From: Batkoa obscura
Taxonomy: Eukaryota > Entomophthoromycota > Entomophthoromycetes > Entomophthorales > Batkoaceae
Length of the DNA stretch: 64,000 nt
NCBI GenBank assembly: GCA_030770535.1
Contig: JASVEC010000046.1
Span: forward strand, 1-64,000
Direction: 5' to 3'
The notes under the pieces were generated by a model. The model searched no databases. It was not told the origin of the DNA and saw only the letters and a program-made list of their open reading frames with translations. Each line of letters opens with the position of its first letter. The first letter of the stretch is position 1. The position numbers and the translations under genes are program-made. Positions 32,939 through 46,044 of this stretch are shown here, in pieces.

Positions 32939-33575
32939 AACTATTTATCTTATAAATATTAGCTATTGTAAAATTAAGTAGCATTGTATTCCTCATACTA
33001 ATAGCAAAATCGTGATTAAATAACTATAAAAATCAAGGCTACTAGTCCGTATTTGACCTTAATCTATTTTCTTGAGGCTATTTTTATTAAACTTATGGCT
33101 AATTCCTTATCTATTGGGAAAAATCAACTCAATTTGTGTATAAATAACTTACGACTTTCATCTGATATAAAAAATGTACTATCAAATATAATATTCTAAC
33201 TGTCAATCTCTAGTCCTTTTAACAGATCTTTTTGATTCCTTATTTAATCTTATACTCTGTAGCTGAGTCCTAAATTATCAGATAGCAGCAGACATAAAAG
33301 GTTCAAAATTCCAAAAAAATTACATAAAAGTTTTTCAATGACTTCATTTTTAGGCTCATTTCCAAACTTAGCAATTTTATCATTAGTTATTTTAACTATA
33401 ATCTCCCCAAATGTCAACTAATGAATAATCAAGCTCCCAGGGCAGGAATTTATTACTAAGTTTGAAATAAAAACCATAGATTTTTATCACTATTTTATTT
33501 AATTTTATCAATTATTATTGACTATTTTTGTTATATCAATATAGCATTATTATAACGTTGAAACGAATAATTATA
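32939..33575. other. Intergenic DNA and 5' region of the Zap1-like gene
   Basis: No gene or repeat recognised. Confidence 0.4.
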
Positions 33576-35102
33576 ATGAGTGAAAAGCCAACCTCTGCTT
33601 TAAGCTTAGATTTTATTATCAATAATTATGAGGAAGATGGAGAACAAGTTGATGAAATGATAGAACAAGAGAGAATTAAAGAAAATGCTCAAGATATTCG
33701 GACAGAGAACGAAGCGAACTATGATTTAAACTCAGAAACGGTAGTTCTATATTCTTTACAAAAGAAATTTGACTAATCTTTTAGGGACCTGAAGCAATAA
33801 ATTCCACTTTACCACCATTAAATTCACCTGAATGCAAAGCCTGTATCATCGAAATTAATAATAATCTACCCGACCCTTTAAGTATCAATAACTCGCTTAA
33901 TTTAAACAAGAATAAAAAAAGCAAATCAAATGAGTTTGATAACCAAAACTTCGGTCAAGAGCAACCAATGACAAATTATAGCCAAGACAATATAAATGAA
34001 AACAAACATAAAACTCAGCAAAACGATGATCAACTGTTTTATGAAAGTGACAAGAATGTAAGGAAAATTAAGAATCAAAGTAGTATGTCACCTCATAAAT
34101 CTTCTTATGTAAATATTGTTCATACTCAAATAAATACCAAAAGACCGCTTAATGAGTCCACTTCAGATCACTTTTATCACGAAGGAAAAGAAGAAATTGA
34201 AACAATACGTTGTATGTGGGAAGCGTGCCCAGCTCAATTTGAGTCTCAAGATGAGTTAGTACCTCATATATCAACAAATCATGTAGGAGGACGAAAAGTT
34301 GATAGTCAGTGTAAATGGGAAACTTGTAGTGCGATGAAAAACAACAGTGATGAACTATTAAGTCATCTTTATCGGGATCATTTGGGCTTTAAAAGAGTTA
34401 AATTGACGTGCTTATGGGATGATTGTCGTACCCAGTATTCTAGTTTTGATGAGTTAACAGCCCATTTATCAGAAGGTCATGTAGGTTCGGGTAGATCTCA
34501 ATATATTTGTAACTGGTATAAATGTGAAAGAGGTGGTAAACCTTTTACTCAAAGGCAAAAAGTTATGCGTCATTTACAAGTTCATACGGGGGATAAACCT
34601 TATATTTGTAATCTATGTGAAAGAAGGTTTGCTCAATCCAACGTTATGACTCAACATCTTCGTACTCATACGGGAGAAAAACCTTATAAATGTTCCGAGC
34701 CAAAATGCTCAAAAGCTTTTTCTATACCCTGGGCTTTAAATTATCATTTAAGAACTCATAATGGTAGGTTTTTATTGAAGGATTTTTTAGTTAAATTGAA
34801 TCATTTTTAGGAGAACGACCGTTTGTATGTAGTTATGAAGATTGTAAAAAACAATTCAGCAATTCATCCAATTTATCAAAACATGTAAGCTTCATTTAGT
34901 TTATTTTTCTAGAAGTTTAGTTTACTAATATTTTTAATAGCAAAAGATTCATTCTGGAGTGAAACCATTTGAGTGTAAAATCGATCCCACTTGTAAAAAA
35001 CGCTTTGCTAGATTAGATCATGCTAAAAGACATATGAAAGTCCATGTTAATATGGATGATACCACTTGTCCAACAGAAGACCAATCGCCTAAATCAAGAT
35101 AG
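33576..35102 (+). CDS. Zap1-like C2H2 zinc-finger transcription factor
   Basis: Four exons: 33576-33740, 33785-34763, 34811-34884, 34941-35102; 459 residues. The N-terminal ~200 residues are acidic and Asn/Ser-rich (possible activation region). Three atypical CxxxxC...HxxxxH fingers follow (CMWEAC, CKWETC, CLWDDC), the Trp-containing type that senses zinc in yeast Zap1. Then come CNWYKC with FTQRQKVMRHLQVH and three or four classical fingers with TGEKP-type linkers (HTGDKPY, HTGEKPY, NGERPF, SGVKPF). This order and the FTQRQK motif match Zap1, the nuclear activator of zinc-uptake genes. Start chosen at MSEKPTS; an upstream in-frame Met at 33528 gives an unlikely tail. It is convergent with the tRNA synthetase gene. 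GLI/Zic-like factors are the alternative. Confidence 0.82.
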
Positions 35103-35393
35103 GAATTAGCTATGATATTTTAATTTTGTTAGATGTCAAATAATAGTTAAAAACATTTTTTTATTCTTTTGTATTTATTTTATAGTTATAAAGTGATTAT
35201 ATCATAGTTAGATTTATTGAATACATTATGTTAGTTTTTTATTCATAGATACTTATATTAAATTTGAATCCTTCCTTATAGCTAATTAATAGTCTAAATG
35301 ATCTTTTTATATTAATACTTTCAATAAGATAACTAATTTGCACAATTTCAATCTATATTGCTTTTATTTCCCAAAGATAATATCAAGGGGATT

Positions 35394-36917
35394 CTAAAAG
35401 TATTTTGAATTATTGAAATAAGGTCTTAAAATTTTTGGTATTACCACTTCTCCTTTACCGTTTTGATTCTGTTCAACAATAGCTAAAATAGTACGAGGTA
35501 CAGCACAAGCAGTGCCATTAACGGTATGAACAAATTCACTAATTTGTGCTTTTGGGTCTTTAGTTAATCGAATATTCAATCGACGACTTTGATAGTCCGT
35601 ACAATTGGAAGCTGAAGAGATCTAAAACTGTAAGTACGATATTTAATTCTATACAACTATGATCACCTCTCCCCAACGGTTTTGATGGGGTAAATAAGCC
35701 TCAATATCAAATTTTCTATAAGCACTTGCCCCTAACTCTTCAGTTGGCATATCTAAGACTCTTAAAATTGTAAATATTAGCTATATAGAAACTCTAAATT
35801 CAAATTACCTAAAATCCAACTCTAAATCATTAAAAAATTCAATTTGGAACTCCAATATTTCTTTTAATGTTTTTTCACTTTCCATAGGTGAACAAAAAGC
35901 AAATAATTCCACTTTTGTAAACTGATGTACTCTATACAGTCCTTTAGTTTCTTTACCTCTAGCCCCAGCTTCTGCTCTAAAACAATGAGATTGACCTGCC
36001 CACTTCATTGGTAAATCGCCAGGCTGAATTATCTGATTTAAATTCATACCAGCTAAGGCAATCTCTGAAGTAGCTGCAAGATAAAGGTCCGAATTTGAAT
36101 GAGCACTTACATTATAATTTTGATTTAAATTATTATCCCTAGGTTGAAACCCACAGGCATTGACAATGTCTTTTCTTACTAAATCAGGGGTTAAAATTGG
36201 ACTAAATCCTTTAGACATAGCTTTTGATAATGCTAGTTGACATAATGCTAACTCCAACATAGCTCCTTGATTTTTTAGATAATAAAAACTGTTACCAGAT
36301 ACTTTGGCTGCGGACCTTAAATCTAACATATCCTTTTTGATTAAAAATTCAGTACCATCAGTGATTGTTGATGGATAGGCTCTTCTATTTTTAGTCAAGA
36401 TGGTTTTGGCATTTTCTTCTGAACCAATGGGCGATTCTGGATGTGTAAAATTTGGGATTAAGCATCCTAGCTTCAAAGCCTTTTGTTCTAAGGTCTCAAG
36501 CTTCTCTTCTTTTTCCGAAATATCTTTTTTAATCTCTTTTGCTTCTAAAACTAAGCATTGTCTATTTTCAGTAGTACTAACTTTTGATATACTAGTTGAA
36601 ATCTGAGTTCTCTTTTGCCTCAAATTATTAACTAGGTATTGAAGCTTCCCATATTCATTATATGCATTTAAGGCTTCATCCAAATCTATATCATTTGATA
36701 AGTTACGTTGAGCTATATTTTTAATCATCTCTTCTCGTCTTTCTTTTAACTCTTTGAAGTTTAAGTGTGGTTTTCCAACAATCCCACGTTTTATTGAATA
36801 GTTATAGGGAGCATTCAAGTTTTTACCGTATACTTGTGATCTAGCTTTATATAAGTATAAATCCTTTTAAAAATATGATGACTTATTATGGAACTTACAT
36901 AGCAGTTTTATAAGCAT
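35394..36917 (-). CDS. Seryl-tRNA synthetase, probably mitochondrial
   Basis: Four exons on the minus strand: 36917-36899, 36844-35809, 35760-35667, 35621-35394; 458 residues. The first exon is only 19 nt and adds [15 protein letters not shown], basic and free of acidic residues, like a mitochondrial import signal. The two-helix tRNA-binding arm is seen at residues about 40-125 ([19 protein letters not shown]). Class II motif 2 is [48 protein letters not shown] leads to motif 3, [19 protein letters not shown]. The enzyme charges tRNA-Ser with serine. One intron has an unusual GTGATC donor. Its start faces that of the WD40 gene 138 bp away. Confidence 0.92.
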
Positions 36918-37055
36918 TTTTTAAATGGAAGAAATTAGAAAATGATTTTTGTTTCTAACAAATTTCGAATTTTTTCATCATTATTTGAAAAAGTCAACTT
37001 AAATTTTTTAGAATTTATTCAATCGATATTAAAACTCAACTATTTATTAAATAAA
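36918..37055. promoter_or_regulatory. Shared divergent promoter region
   Basis: 138 bp separate the start codons of the tRNA synthetase (minus) and WD40 (plus) genes, so both promoters must lie here. No motif is asserted. Confidence 0.55.
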
Positions 37056-38305
37056 ATGAAAATAGTATTAAAAAACGATATAAGAAGTAGAGGTTCGGGC
37101 CTTAACATAGTAAAATATAGCTCGGATGGTAATTATTGCTTTAGCGGTGGTAACGATAAAACGATTAGATTATGGAATTATAACCAAAGTGAAAGCAACA
37201 ATTTAATTTATAATTTCGAAGGCCATGGTTGGGAAATATATGATCTTGATGTGTAATAAGCTAATATCAGTTTTGGGAAAACATTTATTTACTTTAAAAG
37301 TTCTTCAGATAGCTCAAGGCTAGCGTCATGTGGTGGCGATCGCTCAGTATTTTCATGGGATATTGAGTCAACGTCTATCATTCGAAAATTTAGTGGACAC
37401 TCACATGTAAGGCTATTTTAAAATCATAAACTTTACTTAATATTTTTAGAAAGTTAATTCGATTGCTTTTAATGAAGACGCTTCAGTGATTGCTAGTGGT
37501 AACTATTGATTAGGATTGTTTTGATTATGTTTTGATTATTTCAGGCTCTTTTGATACCACCGTTAGGCTTTGGGATTGCAAGTAATTTTTTTAAAAACTT
37601 ATGTAGCTTAATGTTTAATAAATAGATCTCGATCTCATTTACCTATTCAAATATTAGAAGACAGTAAAGATAGTATTTCTTCAATAAGTATACAAGGACC
37701 AGAAATTTTAGTAGGGTACATTAATATTTATGATAAGGTTTCAAGTTAATTTTTTAGTTCGGTTGATAACAAAGTGCGGTTATATGACCTTAGAATGGGG
37801 AAATTGTATACTGATACTATGCCAGGTAAATTAATAAATAGTTATATGATTTTATTAAACTTTTAGCTTCTGTAACAAATGTTGGTTTTACTAAGGATGG
37901 TAACTGTCTAATCATTTCAACCTTGGACAGTACAATTCGACTTCTTGATAAATCTAACGGAAGTTTATTAAATCAGTATCTATTTTTATTTCTTGAAAAG
38001 GAAGTACGCTAACTTTTTAAAAGCTTCAATAAACATACCAATCAAAGTTATATGATAGGAGCAGCATGCAACTATGATGATAGTCTAGTCATCACTGGAT
38101 CTGAAGATAAGAGAATTTATGTGTATGATTTGATGGAAGTAATATGACAGTATTATTAGTTATTTTTACTTAAATTTTTTAGGGTACTGTTGTACAAAGT
38201 TTAGATTTTCATCAAAGAAGCGTTACTTCAGTGGCAGCTCATCCAAAGAAAAAAGAGTTTATAGCTTGCTCTACAGATGGCAGAATATCAATATGGGCTT
38301 ATTAA
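37056..38305 (+). CDS. WDR83: WD40-repeat protein, WDR83/MORG1 type
   Basis: Nine exons: 37056-37252, 37301-37406, 37450-37498, 37545-37581, 37626-37715, 37758-37825, 37867-37975, 38024-38138, 38183-38305; 297 residues, the usual size for this single-propeller family. Repeats read SGGNDKTIRLWNY, SCGGDRSVFSWDI, ASGSFDTTVRLWDC, GSVDNKVRLYDLRMGKL, STLDSTIRLLDKSNGSLLN, GSEDKRIYVYDLMEG and CSTDGRISIWAY. The LDSTIRLLDK..GxLLN stretch and the following NQSYMIGAACNYDDS are typical of WDR83, a scaffold linked to spliceosomes and MAP-kinase modules. An upstream in-frame Met at 36942 would add a tail unlike the family, so 37056 is preferred. One exon is only 37 nt. Confidence 0.88.
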
Positions 38306-38427
38306 GTACAAAAAAGTTATTAGTTTATTAAAATAAGTTCAGTTTTAAAGTTCTAATTAATTTAAATTTAAAGTTAAAATTTTCTATAAGCTATTATTAC
38401 ACATTTTATAAAATATTACTTACATAT
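38306..38427. other. Short intergenic stretch
   Basis: 3' flank of the WD40 gene; nothing recognised. Confidence 0.3.
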
Positions 38428-38525
38428 GGGGATGTATTTTTGTATTTAAGAATTTTACTGACAATTTTTCCACATAAATAGTGCTTAAAAAATGGAAAAA
38501 TAATGAAACTAAAAAAAACAGCCCC
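38428..38525 (-). mobile_element. Short element of the GGGG family (98 bp)
   Basis: GGGGATG...CAGCCCC with ATAT on both sides, 122 bp past the WD40 stop. Confidence 0.9.
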
Positions 38526-39015
38526 ATATGTTATTAAATACCATCGATTTCCAGTCATATATATTTATATATTAAATGAAAACAACTTGTCAAGTCTATC
38601 ATATCAATATACTAATCATTGGTCCTTCAGAAAGAATACGCTTAAATATTATTATTCCCCCCAAACCCTATAATAATTAAAATAGACTTTACAACAAGTT
38701 TGTACATACATTTCTATACAAGTTATGCTAATATAAATATTGTGTAGTTGTAGAAGTTTATATGAAAAAAGTAGTATTAATGTCGAACTACTATATTATA
38801 GATATAAATATAAGTAAAAAGATGTTAGAACTAAAACAATGAAAGGGGTTTTGACACTATTATTTAAGAGTCACTAAGTTGTTGAACTTAGTACTAAAAT
38901 TAAAATTACAAAATGAGTTAAAATAGAGCTGAGTTAATAATATTAAACTGCAATGTAAATGATTAAAGTTTATTCAAAAATATTACCTAATCACAGATTA
39001 GATTAAGATAAATCA
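38526..39015. other. Intergenic DNA
   Basis: Convergent gene ends; no gene or repeat seen. Confidence 0.4.
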
Positions 39016-39650
<635 letters not shown>

Positions 39651-42142
39651 TTTGTATTTTGTCAAGATAAAAAGGTTCACACCAGTGTGGGGAAACTTAA
39701 ATTTATATCACGTGATTTATACATCATCAGCCTAAACCAATCAAACTTAACCTACCTATGAATAAGGAAACTGCCTTTTTTAAGCTTACAAAATCGAAAG
39801 AGAAATTTAAGCATGTGAATTTTTATCATTAAAATATTGAGCTAATTGATATAAATAAACTTGCTAAATATTTCTTGAGAACTCTACCCCTTTCACTTCC
39901 TCCGCATTATTCACTCTCATTTTATATATTGCTAATAAGTCGCTTATGAGTCTTATCACTTTTTCAAGGGCCTTAAAAAAAGTGATTGAAATCAATAGTT
40001 ATAAAATATGAGAAATTAATAGTATTATGGTTTGATTAACTATAGATTTAATTTTGATGTATGATTAAAATATTAACACATATATTAGTTTTTAACTTTT
40101 TATATTTTTAAGTTTTATTTTAACCTTTTTTATTAAATGTAAGGCTTTTAGAAGCCATACAATGGTAAATAACTAACAAGGGCAGCAGTTAATATGTTAT
40201 CAAAAGTGTTACTTGAAAAAAATCGCCTTCTCATATCGTATTTATATTATATAAGAACTTAAAAGGATTGAAGAATATAGTTTACAATGTCTGAACATCA
40301 ACACATTGAAGATTGGCTTAATTTAAATTATCTTTTTGCCTTTTATATAATACTTTGGTGACAGTAGATAACGTTTACACTACATTCTTGCCATATTTTT
40401 CAAAAGTCCTTACTTGCTTTGATGGAATATACATGCATTTGGTATTAAAGATAGCCAGGGTCGATAATACTTTATAATAAAGCGAAGCATCTAACTATTT
40501 TTTTAAATATTTATTACTCCTTTGGCTTTCATTTTTAATTTTCATCTAAGTTGGTTTTTAATTTTTTTCAATATTTTGACATTCATAATAATAAAATATT
40601 CATTGAAAATAAGCTCTAGTATTTTCATGTCAATAAAGGCAATAAAAGTTAAATACGCTTAAGCTAGTGCAGTAAATTAAATGTATTATTTTGAAATAAC
40701 TAAATATTATAAAGATCTAAAAAAATTTTAGGAAAATTCATTTAATACAATAAGTTGTCCTTATAGTGTATTATTTATAACTATTGTAGATTTGTAAACC
40801 TTGTAATAAAATTACCATCCTTTAAATATGCTTTAAGAAATTCTTTAACAACTTTTAAACCTAAAAAGTTTTAATACTAAATTTAGAAAAATAAAAATGT
40901 TGAATTTATTATTAATTATACTATATTTATTACTGTTTTACTAGATGTTAATTGACTATGTAATTTCTCAGGGTATGTGAATTAATTTTGTTTTTAAAAA
41001 GCGATATTTTTATTTCTTATTATACAACATGTGTTATTATATATGTACTGGCTATATAATCAATAAAAAAAGATGCATAATGATAGAAAAGCTATAAGTG
41101 AAGAGCAAAAATCAATATTTTTTTAAAATAAAACAAATTTGAAAAGATATTGAAAATGCTTTATTGTTTAAGTAAGATTAAATATTATAATTTATCATAC
41201 AGTTATAAAAACAAAATCATAAAAAACCAATCACTTAATTGAAGTTTACTAAAGTCTATTATTTTCATAAGTTTGATTTACTTGTGTTGTAATTAGTTAT
41301 ATCATATATTTTATAATCCAAATTATAAATAGCATAGATGCTATTACATACTGGCAAGCTATAAATTTCAATAGTGAGTATTTATTACTTGAAAATAGTA
41401 AGAGGTATTTTAGCATTAGTTATTATTAAAAATGTATCATATTAGATTAAAAATTTTAAAGGTAAATGTTTATCAAATTGATTCTTTAGTAAAACTATAC
41501 TTTTTAGTAAATAAAGTAAATTAGGACGCACTTTAAAAAAGCCAAATTGCTTTTATACGACTTTGATTTTTCATTATCTAAGTATTGGTCCATTCTCTAA
41601 GCAGCCCAAATGCTTTAAAAACACAAGTAGTTATCAGACATAAAAAACATGACCATATAAAACCAGGCCACTTTAATGTTGTTCTACATTAAATTGTTAA
41701 AGGACATGTAAAAAACAATCTTATAAACACATTTGAATATTTTGATAAAAAATCAATCTTCATTATCATAAATATTTTTTAATTGAAATACTTTCAACTG
41801 TATATTTTGTGGTTTTTTACTTATTAATTAATCTATAACAACTAAATAGATAAGTATATAATAGTTGGAAACCTCAGAGGATAATACTTAATATTCTAAT
41901 TAAGTCTATAAAATTATAAATAATCTCCAAAAATACAAAACATAAAATTTTATTCACATTTAAAGATCATCATATTTTGATCTATAATAATCACTTGTCA
42001 TCTAGGTTACTAGGATAATTCTACCTTTTTTTCAGCGTTTCATACCAGAGATGTTAAAAATATCAATTGAATTCTGAAAATCTATTTATTCGAATCAAAT
42101 AGCATAACCAGCTCTGAAAACTAAAGAGTTGAGAGAAAATAT
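39651..42142. other. Gene-poor AT-rich stretch, first part
   Basis: About 2.5 kb with no credible ORF, tRNA or recognised repeat. A possible fragmentary spliced gene or noncoding RNA cannot be excluded. Confidence 0.4.
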
Positions 42143-42239
42143 GGGGATGTTTTTTTTGGTTTCATCACTTTTTCTATTTTTTAAGCGCTATTTGAGTAGA
42201 AAAATTATTAGTAAAATTCTTAAACAAAAACATATCCCC
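42143..42239 (+). mobile_element. Short element of the GGGG family (97 bp)
   Basis: GGGGATG...TATCCCC with ATAT on both sides. Confidence 0.9.
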
Positions 42240-43742
42240 ATATGATCAAATTCATAGTTGGTAAAAAGTAACAGTGATTTGTCCTCTTAGCTATTAGAAT
42301 CACTGATGATACTTGTATTTAGTTTATCAATTGATACTCTAGCTTTACATGCTTAAAAAATGTAAGAATGGTATTCTATATAGCAATACCACGATGTTAG
42401 TATTAAATCATTTATATTGCTTTAAAATAGAATACCTAAGCTTAGACTTAAATACAGAGTTTCAAAAGAATTGCTTCACTTTAGAAAATAGCTCTAAAAT
42501 AATCATTTATTGAAGGAATAAAAACATCACGTAAAAAGCTTTTAAAAAACGATTTAATACATTCTTATATTTAAATCATTTTAAAAATATAGTCAATATT
42601 GGACCATTTTTTAACTTTTATAACAATATCATAAATTGTTTATAAATAGCAAAACTGGCATTCAACTATTGAAAGAGCAAAATCTTAATATATTTTGTTT
42701 GAAATCACTTTATTTTTTAAATATGATCTCAAATTTAGTATGTATTTTTAGTGCTTTAAAGCTATTAAGCCTCCTTTATTAATTTCAATGTTGATTGTTG
42801 TTTCTATTTAATATATTAACTAAATAGTAAGTGCATGGACGAAGGCTTAAAGATTAATTAAAGATGACCTGGATAAACAATCATATTTTGTATCAAACTA
42901 GGGCAGCTAATAAATTCATTCTGTATTTTTAAATACTAAAGTCAATTTATAATAGAATTGGATGATGTTTAAATTATATTTAAAAAATAAAATATTTGTT
43001 TTTACGGTATAATAAATACTTTTGAAATTTAAACAATGCTATATCATTTTGACTTACATGGATTTTTCCACTTTCCTTTAGTAATAATTGTTTCTCTCAC
43101 AAAAAACAAAAATCTCATCCTTAATAAAGACATAAATGCCTCATTAGCTTAAAACCATAGTAAAACAATATTCCCCTATACAGTTATATTCAAAGGCTTT
43201 TACTTTAAAATAAAGTTGCAAATAGAGTTGATGTACATAAATGACGAATAAAACTATACTTTTAAGCTAATTTGAACAAAATAAAATTTGATAATGATAA
43301 AGCCTTTGTTTAATCGAATTTTTAGTAAAGATTTTCTTGTTTTCATTTAACATTTCTTGAGATTATATTTTTTATGCTGTTTTAGCACAATATTTATATT
43401 GGATCTATGCATCAAATAGGCTCTGTTGATCTTGGATAATTAAATTGATGCATGCCAATTTACTTAAGTATTTAATTTACAAATATATCTATTTAAATTC
43501 ATAAAGCGAGGATATAAAGCCTTGTTTAAAATCTATTAGTTTATAATGAAATAATTGATGGCTTAACAAATGTAAAGTACCACGAAGGATAAGTAAAATG
43601 TTAACTATCATAGCTCTAATATAAGAAAAGAGTATATAAACATTCAAAAAATAACTTAAATTATTATTAAATTATCTCAATCTATTTATTGTACATTGAT
43701 ATATACTCAAAAACATATTTATTATAACAATCAACTATAAAA
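42240..43742. other. Gene-poor stretch and upstream region of the collagen-like gene
   Basis: No ORF. A TATA-like TATATACTC lies about 40 bp before the start codon of the next gene (near 43701). Confidence 0.4.
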
Positions 43743-45560
43743 ATGAAAACCTTTATTGCTGAACTCATCCCATTCTTAGCTATTGCTTCTGCCTTAAACT
43801 TGCCAGAAAATAACAACGCAGCTAACAACCAAGCAGTGACTACCAAAGGATACGGATATGGCTATGGAAGTAAGCCAAGTACTGGTAGTGGAAGCGGAAA
43901 TAATCCTAATTATAGCTATAATCCATGGAATTCTCCATATTTTTTAAGATGGTATTATGAATATCTTTGCTATTATAGAGGTTATGGATGTAATTATATA
44001 TATGGACTAGGCTCATCAGGTGCTCCAGGTTCAAGTGGTAACCCAGGTTCTTCAGGTGCTCCAGGTTCTTCTGGCGCCCCAGGCTCAAGTGGAAATCCAG
44101 GTTCTTCAGGTGCTCCAGGTTCAAGTGGAAATCCAGGATCCTCTGGTGCTCCAGGCTCAAGTGGAAACCCAGGATCTTCAGGTGGTAACCCAGGATCTTC
44201 AGGTGCTCCAGGTTCAGGTGGAAACCCAGGATCTTCAGGTGCTCCAGGCTCTTCCGGTAACCCAGGTTCTTCTGGCGCTCCAGGTTCAAGTGGTAACCCA
44301 GGATCTTCAGGTGCTCCAGGTTCAAGTGGAAATCCAGGATCCTCTGGTGCTCCAGGTTCAAGTGGTAACCCAGGATCTTCAGGTGCTCCAGGTTCTTCTG
44401 GCGCCCCAGGCTCAAGTGGAAATCCAGGATCTTCCGGTGCCCCAGGTTCTTCAGGTAACCCAGGTTCTTCAGGTAGCCCAGGTTCTTACATTCCAGGCTC
44501 TTCAGGTGCTCCAGGTTCTTCTGGCGCCCCAGGTTCAAGTGGAAATCCAGGATCTTCAGGTGCTCCAGGTTCAAGTGGAAATCCAGGATCCTCTGGTGCT
44601 CCAGGCTCAAGTGGAAACCCAGGATCTTCAGGTGCTCCAGGTTCAGGTGGTAACCCAGGATCTTCAGGTGCTCCAGGTTCAGGTGGAAACCCAGGATCTT
44701 CAGGTGCTCCAGGCTCTTCCGGTAACCCAGGTTCTTCTGGCGCTCCAGGTTCAAGTGGTAACCCAGGATCTTCAGGTGCCCCAGGTTCAAGTGAAAATCC
44801 AGGATCTTCAGGTAGCCCAGGCTCTTATATTCCAGGCTCCTCAGGTGCCCCAGGTTCAAGTGGAAATCCAGGTTCTTCAGGTGCTCCAGGTTCTTCTGGC
44901 GCCCCAGGTTCAAGTGGAAATCCAGGATCCTCTGGTGCTCCAGGCTCAAGTGGAAATCCAGGATCCTCTGGTGCTCCAGGCTCAAGTGGTAACCCAGGAT
45001 CTTCAGGTGCTCCAGGTTCAGGTGGTAACCCAGGTTCTTCTGGCGCTCCAGGTTCAAGTGAAAATCCAGGATCTTCAGGTAGCCCAGGCTCTTATATTCC
45101 AGGCTCCTCAGGTGCCCCAGGTTCAAGTGGTAACCCAGGATCTTCAGGTGCCCCAGGTTCAAGTGGAAATCCAGGATCTTCAGGTGCTCCAGGTTCTTCA
45201 GGTGCCCCAGGTTCAAGTGGAAATCCAGGTTCTTCAGGTGCTCCAGGTTCTTCTGGCGCCCCAGGTTCAAGTGGAAATCCAGGATCCTCTGGTGCCCCAG
45301 GTTCAAGTGGTAACCCAGGATCTTCAGGTGCCCCAGGTTCAAGTGGAAATCCAGGATCTTCAGGTGCTCCAGGTTCAAGTGGAAACCCAGGATCCTCAGG
45401 CGCTCCAGGCTCTTCCGGTAACCCAGGATCTTCAGGTGCTCCAGGTTCTTCAGGGACATCTGGATCGACTGGTAATCCAAGCTCCTCTGGACACTATGGT
45501 TATGGATATGGACGTGGGAATAGTGGTTACAACTCTTATGACCTTTATGGTGCTAACTAG
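43743..45560 (+). CDS. Secreted collagen-like Gly-X-Y repeat protein with Tyr-rich ends
   Basis: Single exon, 605 residues. Residues 1-18 are a signal peptide (FIAELIPFLAIASA). A Gly/Tyr-rich N-terminal segment (KGYGYGYGSKP) and an aromatic patch with two Cys (YEYLCYYRGYGC, about 72-83) follow. Residues about 90-575 are an almost unbroken collagen-type repeat, triplets GSS alternating with GAP or GNP, Pro always in the Y position. It is interrupted by one extra Gly and by three GSP-GSY-IP units. The C-terminus (HYGYGYGRGNSGYNSYDLYG) mirrors the Tyr-rich N-terminus. It is likely an extracellular or cell-wall structural or coat protein able to form triple helices. The gene is far richer in G+C than its surroundings because of Gly, Pro and Ser codons. 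The exact role is unknown; a repeat-built adhesin is an alternative. Confidence 0.88.
   Translation: MKTFIAELIPFLAIASALNLPENNNAANNQAVTTKGYGYGYGSKPSTGSGSGNNPNYSYNPWNSPYFLRWYYEYLCYYRGYGCNYIYGLGSSGAPGSSGNPGSSGAPGSSGAPGSSGNPGSSGAPGSSGNPGSSGAPGSSGNPGSSGGNPGSSGAPGSGGNPGSSGAPGSSGNPGSSGAPGSSGNPGSSGAPGSSGNPGSSGAPGSSGNPGSSGAPGSSGAPGSSGNPGSSGAPGSSGNPGSSGSPGSYIPGSSGAPGSSGAPGSSGNPGSSGAPGSSGNPGSSGAPGSSGNPGSSGAPGSGGNPGSSGAPGSGGNPGSSGAPGSSGNPGSSGAPGSSGNPGSSGAPGSSENPGSSGSPGSYIPGSSGAPGSSGNPGSSGAPGSSGAPGSSGNPGSSGAPGSSGNPGSSGAPGSSGNPGSSGAPGSGGNPGSSGAPGSSENPGSSGSPGSYIPGSSGAPGSSGNPGSSGAPGSSGNPGSSGAPGSSGAPGSSGNPGSSGAPGSSGAPGSSGNPGSSGAPGSSGNPGSSGAPGSSGNPGSSGAPGSSGNPGSSGAPGSSGNPGSSGAPGSSGTSGSTGNPSSSGHYGYGYGRGNSGYNSYDLYGAN
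44010..45470 (+). repeat. Coding tandem repeat, 18/36-bp units
   Basis: Built from 36-bp double units (GGTTCAAGTGGAAATCCA plus GGATCTTCAGGTGCTCCA and variants). Longer duplicated blocks are visible around the three YIP units near 44490, 44828 and 45095, the last two about 270 bp apart. Confidence 0.93.
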
Positions 45561-46044
45561 ATCTAAGTCTTTTGTTTTATTATAATAAATTATGTACATT
45601 TAAGTTGAATACCTAGTTCTTTTATTACATCTATTGAAATCCTACACTATATTCAAACTGTTTGCCTTTTATAATCTAGGTATTAACTTTACTAAATTTA
45701 TAAGTGGAATGTTTTGTAGAAATACACAGTTTGGAATACTTTAATTAGCATGCTCTACTATAACATTCACTAACTTTTGATACATGTTCTTATTGATTGT
45801 CTATTGAAATTTTATTAAAACTTTGACTTGAATATGATAAAGTTAAAACTTCATATTAGTTTGAAATCGTTATCAAATATAGGTAACATTGCTAAATGTA
45901 TCATTCTTATTACCAGCAATTGATTTATAACTAACTTTAAAGTGTTTCTAAAATATAGACTTCTCTAAATACTGGTTATTAGTATTAAATAGAATATCAA
46001 AATGCTTTATGTTTTTTTATTCGCCCGCTTTTCATTCAACATAA
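45561..46044. other. 3' flank of the collagen-like gene
   Basis: AT-rich; no gene seen. Confidence 0.4.

Noticed and set aside
36942-37055. N-terminal extension of the WD40 protein from an upstream Met
   Set aside because: The extra 38 residues do not look like the family, and the family begins close to MKIVLKND.
43906-45585. Long open frames on both strands (about 520 codons each) over the collagen-like gene
   Set aside because: They are shadows of the stop-free 18/36-bp coding repeat. Only the frame with a signal peptide and Gly-X-Y triplets is biologically sensible.
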